Part shown: positions 1 through 5,860 of the stretch, in pieces
How positions within the stretch are numbered: position 1 is the stretch's first letter
How the letters are laid out: every line of letters begins with the position of its first letter
NCBI GenBank assembly: GCA_021774695.1
Contig: JAJFIU010000024.1
Coordinates: forward strand, 1-39,528
DNA length: 39,528 nt
Direction of reading: 5' to 3'
Source of the DNA: Alphaproteobacteria bacterium
GTDB lineage: Bacteria > Pseudomonadota > Alphaproteobacteria > Sphingomonadales > Kordiimonadaceae
Translations under genes and position numbers: made by a program
The notes under the pieces: model-generated
The model's input: the letters and a program-made list of their open reading frames with translations, nothing else
Database searches by the model: none
Told to the model about the DNA's origin: nothing

Positions 1-1101
1 TCATTCTCAACTGACAGTTGGTTCGTTGGCGCTAGCTGGACCCCGATTGACGATATCCGTTTCCGGGCAAACTTCTCTCGCGCTATCCGGGCTCCAAACG
101 TATTTGACCTGTTTGTTGGTGCAAATACCGGGTTGTTCGATTTGGCTGCGGGTGCAAACGGATTGTTTGATCCATGTTCGTCTGACACAGCAAATGGTAT
201 TGCCCCTGAAGCAAGTGCGTCCGCCTGTGCCAACACTGGTGTAACTGCTGCGCAGTATGGTAACATTCCTGATAATCCGGCTGGTCAGTTCAATCTGATT
301 ACCGGCGGTAATGCCAACCTTGTTGCAGAAACTTCTGATGCGATCACTCTGGGTGTGGTTTTCACGCCGAGCGCAGTTCCTGGCCTCAGCATTGCGGTTG
401 ATTACTTCGATATCCAAATTGATGACGCGATCAGTACGGTACCGGCACAGACAACTCTGGACCGTTGTCTTGACACTGGTAATACAACCTTCTGTGATCT
501 GATCCAGCGGGATACGTTTGGTACATTGTGGTTAACCAATAATGCTCCTGGTGGCGGACTTGCAGGTGTGAGTGAGCAAAACGCCAACGTTGCTCAACTT
601 TCCACCCGTGGTGTTGATTTAAACGTTACTTACTCCTACGAAATGGATGACTGGGGTACTGTCAACTTTGATTACCAGGCCACGTTCCTTGATAAGTTGG
701 ATTCAATACCGTTTGCAGGTGGCGACGCTATGGAGTGTGCGGGCCTGTATGCTGGCTCGTGTGGTTTACCAAACCCCAAGTATCGTCATCGTTTCCTCGC
801 TACATGGAACATGAATGACCTGACCGTAGCTGCGACATGGCGTTACAATGGTGCAACCGATCTTGATGGTACACCAGGTTCTGATCTTGATGCTAACATC
901 GAGACTCGTAGCTACTTCGATCTGGCAGCTAACTATCAGTTGACAGAAAATGTTAGACTGCGTGGTGGCATCAATAACCTGCTTGGTCAGGATCCACCAT
1001 TGTCTACCAATGTGGGTACAGGCACAGGTAACAACAATACATACCCAGGTCTGTATGATGTAAGCCGTTATATGTTCTTCGGCGTAAACGTTGGCTTCTA
1101 A
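1..1101 (+). CDS. TonB-dependent outer-membrane receptor, C-terminal part (5' end outside window)
   Basis: The frame is open from base 1, so about 366 C-terminal residues are visible and the plug domain lies upstream of the window. The sequence has the beta-barrel hallmarks of a large TonB receptor: an early stretch reading FRANFSRAIRAPNVFDLF, alternating strands, long loops with paired cysteines, a late strand ending in RLRGGINNLLGQDPP and a C-terminal aromatic residue (FFGVNVGF) as needed for BAM insertion. The Cys-containing extracellular loops and the NNLLGQDPP motif resemble the large Proteobacteria receptors that take up oligosaccharides or peptides rather than classical siderophores, but the substrate cannot be told. 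A strong terminator follows 27 bases after the stop codon, so this gene ends its transcript. Confidence 0.9.
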   Translation, partial: SFSTDSWFVGASWTPIDDIRFRANFSRAIRAPNVFDLFVGANTGLFDLAAGANGLFDPCSSDTANGIAPEASASACANTGVTAAQYGNIPDNPAGQFNLITGGNANLVAETSDAITLGVVFTPSAVPGLSIAVDYFDIQIDDAISTVPAQTTLDRCLDTGNTTFCDLIQRDTFGTLWLTNNAPGGGLAGVSEQNANVAQLSTRGVDLNVTYSYEMDDWGTVNFDYQATFLDKLDSIPFAGGDAMECAGLYAGSCGLPNPKYRHRFLATWNMNDLTVAATWRYNGATDLDGTPGSDLDANIETRSYFDLAANYQLTENVRLRGGINNLLGQDPPLSTNVGTGTGNNNTYPGLYDVSRYMFFGVNVGF

Positions 1102-1128
1102 AAAGGTGTCAAATTAATCAGATGGAAG

Positions 1129-1152
1129 GCCGGGGTTCGCCCCGGCTTTTTT
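1129..1152 (+). terminator. Rho-independent terminator after the TonB receptor
   Basis: A perfect 7-bp stem GCCGGGG/CCCCGGC closes a TTCG tetraloop and is followed by six T residues. It stands directly behind the receptor stop codon. Confidence 0.95.
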
Positions 1153-1394
1153 CTTGCCCGCCGCGCCCTTTGTCTTTTTGTTTTGAGCAGCAATGCAAGG
1201 ATAAAATTCAAGCGCAGCACTGGCCTGAGTTGACGTCAAAAACCAGATCTGACACTTGATTCAGATGTACCTATAAAGCACTATTCGGGCAGTGAATGTG
1301 CTATTGAAGCTAGGCTTCTCCAGTTCACATAGATCGATAAGGGAACGCGGGAATACTCGTTCGGGGCAAAATATTTGCATTAGGAAACAGCAAG

Positions 1395-2555
1395 ATGAAT
1401 GCGAAAATAACACAGGCACAAGTCGACGCCCTCGTTCAATCCGGCCTTTCTGCTTTGCAGAAAAACAAGCCCGCAGAGGCACAAAAAGCGTTCGATCAGC
1501 TGATTGATCAAAATGTGGTAAATGCATCGATATGGCTTGGAAAAGCATATGCCTGCAGGGATTTGAATAATTTTCCTGCCATGCTGGACGCTCTGGACAA
1601 GTCGCTGGCGCTGGAACCAAGAAACCCCCGCGCATTTTTAATTAAGGCCACTTATTTCGACAAATTGGGGGACCTGACTTCCGCTTCGGCATTTTATCGA
1701 AAAGCGCTAAGTGTGGCACCGCCCCCGGCGCAAACGCCAGCAGACCTGAAACCTGAATTGGAACGATCAAAGCAACGCTGTGAAGCGCTGACTTCGGAAT
1801 TTGCTGTTCATTTGGATCACCAGATGATGCCCCTAATTTCGGAGGCTGGTGACGGGGGCCACCGGGTGATGCATTCACTAGATTTGATAACAGGTAAGCG
1901 GCAGCGTTACGTGTCGCAACCCCAAAATTACTATTTCCCGGAGCTGCCCAATATTCAATTCGCTGATGCTGCCGAGTTTTCCTGGGTTAAGGAGCTGGAA
2001 GCTGCAACCGGTGATATTCGGCAAGAATTGTTAGAAGTTTTAAGGCATAACGGTGGCTTCAACCCTTATGTCACAGTTGAAGAAAATCGACCCCAGTCAG
2101 ACCCGCACGGCATGTTAAACAATAATGACTGGAGTGCTTTTTACCTATGGAAAGATGGTGAAACCGTCGCTGAAAACGCGGCTTTGTGTCCCAAAACCAT
2201 GGCAGCGCTATCGCGTGTTCCTTCTGCGCAAATTAAGGGTCGGTCACCTAACATATTATTTTCCTCTCTAAAGCCTGCGTCAAAAATTCCTCCGCATCAC
2301 GGTCAGATTAACACCCGTTTTATCGGCCACCTTCCACTGATAGTGCCTGATGGCTGTGGCTTCCGCGTAGGCAACGAAACCAGAAAATGGCGAGAAGGAA
2401 AGGTCTGGGTGTTCGATGATACAATCGAGCATGAGGCTTGGAATGATAGCGATGAAACCCGGTACATTTTATTATTCGAAATATGGCGGCCGGAGTTGAG
2501 CGACATAGAGCAAAAATTGGTCGCTAACCTGTATGAGACGATAGACAGTTTTTAG
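1395..2555 (+). CDS. TPR / aspartyl-asparaginyl beta-hydroxylase family protein
   Basis: This is a 386-aa protein in two parts. Residues about 5-110 form tetratricopeptide-type helices (for example the region around ASIWLGKAYACRDL and the repeat-like ALEPRNPRAFLIKATYFDKLG). Residues about 190-375 match the aspartyl/asparaginyl beta-hydroxylase cupin: a first iron-ligand region IPPHHGQINTR, then HLPLIVPDGCGFRVGNETR, then EGKVWVFDDTIEHEAWN with the second His. Family members are Fe(II)/2-oxoglutarate oxygenases that hydroxylate Asp or Asn side chains in proteins or peptides. No signal peptide or membrane segment is seen, so it is probably cytoplasmic. The start is supported by AGGAAA about 10 bases upstream of the ATG. 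The substrate is unknown; the neighbouring genes are remnants and do not help. Confidence 0.85.
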   Translation: MNAKITQAQVDALVQSGLSALQKNKPAEAQKAFDQLIDQNVVNASIWLGKAYACRDLNNFPAMLDALDKSLALEPRNPRAFLIKATYFDKLGDLTSASAFYRKALSVAPPPAQTPADLKPELERSKQRCEALTSEFAVHLDHQMMPLISEAGDGGHRVMHSLDLITGKRQRYVSQPQNYYFPELPNIQFADAAEFSWVKELEAATGDIRQELLEVLRHNGGFNPYVTVEENRPQSDPHGMLNNNDWSAFYLWKDGETVAENAALCPKTMAALSRVPSAQIKGRSPNILFSSLKPASKIPPHHGQINTRFIGHLPLIVPDGCGFRVGNETRKWREGKVWVFDDTIEHEAWNDSDETRYILLFEIWRPELSDIEQKLVANLYETIDSF

Positions 2556-2562
2556 TAATTTT

Positions 2563-3117
2563 ATGATAGGCGCATTTTTTGACGACGACGTGGAATATCC
2601 AAATCTGCTTGGGTAACTCTGGTATCGTCTCAACATAAACGCAATAGCCGTTCCTGGCGGCAATCCGAAAGAAACCATTGAAGCAACAACGGCGGGACGC
2701 AAATTAATTTCGGCAATTGCAAGTACGTACGAAAGTTTCGGTGTCGGGCATATTGCCGCTATCTTAACGGGCACGCTCACCCCCAAGATTGAACAATGCA
2801 GGCACGGTACTATTTCAACGTTCGGCGTTGGTCAGGAATTTCCAGTGAATGATTGGAAAACGATCGCCCGCCAGCTTATGGCGCATGATTTTGTCATTGC
2901 TGACGTTAAGTATGGTTCTCTTAAAATTACACCCAAGGGGCGAACACTCTTAAGGGGCGAGGCAACCTTCTGTTTTCGGCCCGACGTGTTGCAGAAAAAG
3001 AAGGCTGGCGCCGCATTTCGCAAGCCCGCAACACGCATAGCCGATGACATACCTGATGGTACTAAAGAACTTTTCCATGCCCTTATTGGCGTTCGCGCTC
3101 GACCATCCGCGGCATAA
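2563..3117 (+). pseudogene. recQ: recQ helicase remnant (RQC domain region)
   Basis: Reading from about 2641 gives a continuous match to the zinc-distal and winged-helix (RQC) part of RecQ: RKLISAIASTYESFGVGHI, then STFGVGQEFPVNDWK, RQLMAHDFVIADVKYGSL and LLRGEATFCFR. The same frame upstream (2563-2640) contains a stop codon at 2614-2616. The helicase core, the zinc-binding cysteines and the HRDC domain are absent; the frame ends just after an HRDC-like LFHALIGVRAR. This is the eroded 3' part of a RecQ gene. The piece from GTG at 2845 to the stop is open (90 codons), but there is no reason to think it is a functional protein. Confidence 0.75.
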
Positions 3118-3148
3118 ACAATTGAAAAGCCGTCTAACCATCAACGTC

Positions 3149-3724
3149 CTAATTGACGGTGCGTTGGGGCTCAAACCAGAAATCTGGCGCGGTTTCAATA
3201 TCCACTAGGCCTTCATCGTCAAACAGAGGGATAAACCGGTGTTCGATGATTTTCACACCGGCATTCTGCGTTTTCACGGTGGGTTCACGCGGGAACTCTT
3301 CCATATGAAAAAAGGCAATAACCGTGGGATAACCATTCTCGAATTCAAGCGGCAAACGAAGCTGTGAAAACACCATTCGGCTGCCATCCGCCACCGTTAA
3401 TTCAGATGTCATTTCGGCGGCGAGTAAATCTGTTGTTACCCGCCGCGCGACCTCTGCGTGACGCGCCAGCATATCGGGGTTATCAAAAAAACCTCGAAGC
3501 GCAGACCCTCGCTCATCAAGGATAAAAAAGTCTTTCATATCGGTTCCCGAGAACTGAATGAACAAATCTGGAATATCAAAATCCCAATATACGATCATCG
3601 ACCGTCGAAGAAACCGGCCAAAACTATCTATATTGACATCATCGCGCGAGGGAATACAGCCGCGCCCCTTGCTATCGGCTATCTTACGCCACGCTTCAAT
3701 GAATAATCTGAATTCTTCTAACAC
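3149..3724 (-). CDS. PAS_5-family (PAS-like) protein
   Basis: The product is 191 aa. It resembles the alphaproteobacterial single-domain PAS_5 family: an N-terminal helix with a conserved Trp (FRLFIEAWRKIADSKGRG), the IPSRDDVNI segment, then a PAS-like sheet with YWDFDIPDLFIQFSGTDM and a C-terminal strand FENGYPTVIAFFHMEEFP. Members usually have no attached output domain and their role is unknown; a small-molecule or partner-binding role is inferred. The start is GTG with a poor ribosome-binding site, and the region just upstream is IS debris, so the original 5' end may have been altered. Assignment rests on overall pattern only. Confidence 0.6.
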   Translation of the reverse strand: MLEEFRLFIEAWRKIADSKGRGCIPSRDDVNIDSFGRFLRRSMIVYWDFDIPDLFIQFSGTDMKDFFILDERGSALRGFFDNPDMLARHAEVARRVTTDLLAAEMTSELTVADGSRMVFSQLRLPLEFENGYPTVIAFFHMEEFPREPTVKTQNAGVKIIEHRFIPLFDDEGLVDIETAPDFWFEPQRTVN

Positions 3725-3857
3725 TCGTTATCAACCTAACCACAAAAAAATCGCCTCCCATTCGTCCACTGGCACAAAACCCGTGTCCGTCGTTAGAACA
3801 TTTGGCCCTTGGGTTGAGGTTTTGAGTGTGAGTGTTTGGCTCATCTGTTGATTGATA

Positions 3858-4022
3858 TTAAACGGCTTGCTGTTTGTGTTGCAAGCGTCGCTGTTTGATT
3901 GTTTGGTTTTTGATCCTTTCTCGCCTGCTTAAGATAGCTTCTGCTCTACCGAAGCACGCGTCAGCGGGTGTTACGTTGTTCAGGCTCTCATGGTAGCGCA
4001 GATGGGTATGGTATGGACCTAA
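3858..4022 (-). pseudogene. IS3-type transposase (orfB) C-terminal remnant
   Basis: Reading the minus strand, about 54 codons ending in a TAA at 3858-3860 encode the typical end of an IS3-group transposase: HLRYHESLNNVTPADACFG followed by RAEAILSRRERIK and an Arg/Gln-rich tail. A stop codon lies immediately upstream in the frame, and the catalytic DDE region is missing. The adjacent 3740-3857 segment carries no gene and is probably the noncoding end of the same element. No intact inverted repeats were identified. Confidence 0.8.
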
Positions 4023-4139
4023 TCAAGGTCATTGAAACAGCGATTCAATATACTTTATGACCACTAAACCATCCCGATATTTACCCAGTTTCGCGTAACT
4101 ACCGGAAAAAGTTGGGGGGAAGGCTATAAAAGCACTTAA
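4023..4139. other. Short gene-free segment between IS remnant and first repeat
   Basis: No gene, RNA or clear signal is recognised. On the minus strand there is a short open tail of about 22 codons (roughly 4025-4095, AKLGKYRDGLVVIKYIESLFQ then a stop). It could be the last codons of another lost gene, but it is too short to identify. Confidence 0.4.
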
Positions 4140-4307
4140 TTGCCTCTGGTGGCCCTTAAAATGGGTTTCCGTGCTCTTGCACCTAGCATATTTTCTATCA
4201 CTTTATTTTTTCTAAAATTTATTATTAAGCAAAATCAAATAGTTATACGCCTGCCGATCAGGCTCATAACCTGAAGGTCATAGGTTCAAATCCTACTCCC
4301 GCAACCA
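4140..4307 (+). repeat. Repeat copy R1a: AT-rich arm plus intact 3' half of tRNA-fMet
   Basis: The first ~115 bases are an AT-rich arm (CCTTAAAATG near 4153, CTAGCATATTTTCTATCAC at 4182-4200, AGTTATAC near 4241). From 4257 the sequence equals the 3' half of an initiator tRNA: anticodon stem TCAGG-CTCATAA-CCTGA, variable loop, T arm TAGGTTCAAATCCTA and acceptor end CTCCCGCAACCA ending at 4307. The 5' acceptor strand and D arm are missing, so this is not a functional tRNA. The same pattern recurs at about 11.3, 23.7 and 30.4 kb, always on the + strand. Confidence 0.85.
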
Positions 4308-4313
4308 ATATAC

Positions 4314-4342
4314 AACCTCAGTCCCTTGGACTGGGGTTTTTT
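4314..4342 (+). terminator. Rho-independent terminator behind the tRNA half-gene
   Basis: The stem CCTCAGTCC/GGACTGGGG (one G-T pair, extended by AA/TT) closes a 3-base loop and is followed by six T residues. It sits 8 bases behind the CCA of repeat R1a, as expected for the native terminator of a tRNA gene carried along with the 3' half. Confidence 0.85.
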
Positions 4343-4353
4343 ATTGTCTGGGT

Positions 4354-4461
4354 ATGTCGATTTAAACCTATGTTCGGCCGAAGGGCATTGTGAAATAATG
4401 GCTTGTAGGCAACACGAGGAGTGCAAAGCACCCGCAGTGGTAAATCCTACTCCCGCAACCA
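4354..4461 (+). repeat. Repeat copy R1b: tRNA-fMet 3' end with expanded T loop
   Basis: This copy lacks the anticodon arm. It begins with TTTAAACCTATGTTCGGCC, a block shared with copy R5 at 31991, and then has the T-stem strand GTAGG, the insert CAACACGAGGAG with the mini-hairpin GTGC-AAA-GCAC (4421-4431), and CAGTGGTAAATCCTAC followed by the acceptor end TCCCGCAACCA. The stem GTAGG/CCTAC is kept although the loop between its strands is about 35 bases instead of 7. Confidence 0.8.
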
Positions 4462-4511
4462 ACGGCAAAAAAGAACTCTCAATGGACTCTTGCTGTCCGG
4501 ATGGCTATCGA

Positions 4512-4545
4512 TAAAAAAATACCGATGGCAGAGGACCATCGGTAT
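4512..4545 (-). terminator. Rho-independent terminator for the RTX operon (minus strand)
   Basis: A perfect 10-bp inverted repeat ATACCGATGG/CCATCGGTAT with a 7-base loop is followed, read on the minus strand, by seven T residues. It lies about 130 bases beyond the stop codon of the RTX gene. Confidence 0.85.
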
Positions 4546-4584
4546 CAAGTGAACGGGGAAGAAGGAGAGGCCAAGGTACTGTAT

Positions 4585-4633
4585 GGCACCGCAAACCTTT
4601 CAGGCTTCCTGAGGGCAGGAAGCCCAACGTGCC
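4585..4633. other. Two-stem inverted repeat downstream of the RTX gene
   Basis: An inner 8-bp stem GGCTTCCT/AGGAAGCC (loop GAGGGC) sits inside an outer 5-bp stem GGCAC/GTGCC, with asymmetric linkers. There is no T run, so it is not a simple terminator. It lies between the RTX stop and the terminator, so it would be in the 3' untranslated part of that transcript, where it may stabilise the mRNA. No known RNA family was recognised. Confidence 0.45.
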
Positions 4634-4678
4634 AAAAGGCGTCCTGTAGATAGCTTTATAGTTGAGGGACTCGATCTC

Positions 4679-5446
4679 CTAGAAATCGATACTGATCGCG
4701 TCCATCAGTGGTCCGCCTGGCTCAAATCCACCCATAGAGAACCAGCTTTCGTCAGCGGTGTCGGTGACGCCCTCAAGTAGAATACTGCCCGTATTCCAGC
4801 TTATCAGCGTGTCGCCGCCAGTTTGCTTGATCGTCAGGTCGGTAAATTCCAGCCCGGTCGCTAACAAATCCAGCATGTCCTCATCCGGGTTGAAGTCGGT
4901 GACGACATCGTCGCCGGATTTGCTGTCGAAGCCGTCCCGGCCCCAGCCGCCGAAAGCGAAACTGTCGCCGCCCTCGCCGCCGGTGAGCGTATCATTGCCC
5001 GCGCCGCCATTGAGATAATCGGAGCCCTTGCCGCCCGAGAGCTTGTCGTTGCCGTCGCCGCCGTCAAGACCGTCCCGGCCATCACCGCCGGAGATGACAT
5101 CGTTGCCGGCGTAACCATTGACATAATCGTCAGCGTCGCCGCCCTTGAGTGTATCGTTATCCTCGGTGCCTTCGATCACAGTGATCTCCGGCATGATCGG
5201 CATAAAGTCGTCGCCGTTGGGAAAAAGGCCATTGTCGGCGCCGTCACCCGGCTCTGGCATGATCGATACCGGGCCGTCGCCGCCGGGGAAAAGGCCATCG
5301 TCGGTGCCGTCGCCCGGCTCTGGCATGATCGATACCGGGCCATCGCCGCTGGGGAAAACACCATTATCGGTGGGGAAAGGACCGCCCGGGTCGGTTGAGG
5401 GGGTACTGTCCGACTGTCCTCTAGCCTGTGGTAACAAAACGTTCAT
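4679..5446 (-). CDS. RTX-type calcium-binding repeat protein
   Basis: The product has 255 aa from the ATG at 5446, which is preceded 8 bases upstream by a strong GGAGG; a longer TTG start at 5461 is less likely. The N-terminal third is low-complexity, with three copies of a ~22-aa unit beginning G(V/L)FP and containing PVSIMPEPGDG. Then come nonapeptide repeats of the GGxGxDxL type (for example YAGNDVISGGDGRDGLDGG and GGAGNDTLTGGEGGDSFAF), and a C-terminal cap with DVVTDFNPDEDMLDLL. Such proteins fold on Ca2+ after export by a type I system that reads a C-terminal signal; no such exporter is in the window. There is no enzymatic domain, so it may be a surface or matrix protein. It is the last gene of the sigma-FecR-receptor operon. 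Confidence 0.85.
   Translation of the reverse strand: MNVLLPQARGQSDSTPSTDPGGPFPTDNGVFPSGDGPVSIMPEPGDGTDDGLFPGGDGPVSIMPEPGDGADNGLFPNGDDFMPIMPEITVIEGTEDNDTLKGGDADDYVNGYAGNDVISGGDGRDGLDGGDGNDKLSGGKGSDYLNGGAGNDTLTGGEGGDSFAFGGWGRDGFDSKSGDDVVTDFNPDEDMLDLLATGLEFTDLTIKQTGGDTLISWNTGSILLEGVTDTADESWFSMGGFEPGGPLMDAISIDF
5205..5358 (-). repeat. 66-bp tandem repeat inside the RTX gene
   Basis: Two near-identical 66-base units and a diverged third encode the 22-residue unit with PVSIMPEPGDG. The two good copies differ at only a few bases, which suggests recent duplication or gene conversion. Confidence 0.8.
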
Positions 5447-5711
5447 CTGTTCGTCCTCCAAATAAAAGGCCTGGTTCAGAATAAAAGGCCTGGAATATTT
5501 CAGCTATTTGCTCGTCCAGAAGCAGGAACTGACGGTACTCGGGGCTGTTCTTGGGAATTGTGCCATAGTGTGAATTGCCCGTTTTATCGAACGCCATAAA
5601 GTGTTCCCTCAGTTCCTGCTGCCGTTGGAGCAGCGCTTCAAGCGCCTCCATCAGGGCGCTGGGGTCCGCGCCCATTCGTTTCAATTTTTCGCCATTTCCA
5701 TTCTTTTTCAT
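5421..5711 (-). CDS. Small hypothetical protein, probably the split-off N-terminus of the RTX protein
   Basis: This 96-codon frame is not a recognised family. It is highly charged at the N-terminus and predicted helical in the middle (ALMEALEALLQRQQELREHF), ending in a tail that overlaps the start of the RTX gene by 26 bases. A 14-base direct repeat (CCAGGCCTTTTATT, minus strand, at 5480-5493 and 5461-5474, separated by 5 bases) lies in its last third. Removing one 19-base unit joins this frame exactly to the RTX frame through IFQAFYLEDEQMNV, giving a single 337-aa protein. The gene is therefore probably the 5' part of the RTX gene, split by a 19-base duplication; the alternative is a separate small protein translationally coupled to RTX. 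Confidence 0.6.
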   Translation of the reverse strand: MKKNGNGEKLKRMGADPSALMEALEALLQRQQELREHFMAFDKTGNSHYGTIPKNSPEYRQFLLLDEQIAEIFQAFYSEPGLLFGGRTDERFVTTG

Positions 5712-5860
5712 GACGAAGCTCCCAAGGTTGATATATGTTCCGGGCGGTCAATCGCCCGTTACCATCCGCTGGTATTAAAGAGACGGCACGGCAAAGATAT
5801 CACCCCCATCCAATAAGGCTTTTTTTTTGAAAATTCAGGCATGCAGTAAAAGGCTGTGTG

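Noticed and set aside
133..1101. Complete gene starting at the internal ATG 133
   Set aside because: The frame is open to base 1 and upstream residues match the TonB receptor barrel, so the gene is truncated by the window edge.
4257..4307. Functional tRNA-fMet gene
   Set aside because: Anticodon arm, T arm and CCA are perfect, but the 5' acceptor strand and D arm are absent from the upstream bases, so no cloverleaf can form.
4585..4633. Riboswitch (cobalamin or cyclic-di-GMP type)
   Set aside because: No conserved core of either class is present, and it is placed after, not before, a gene on either strand.
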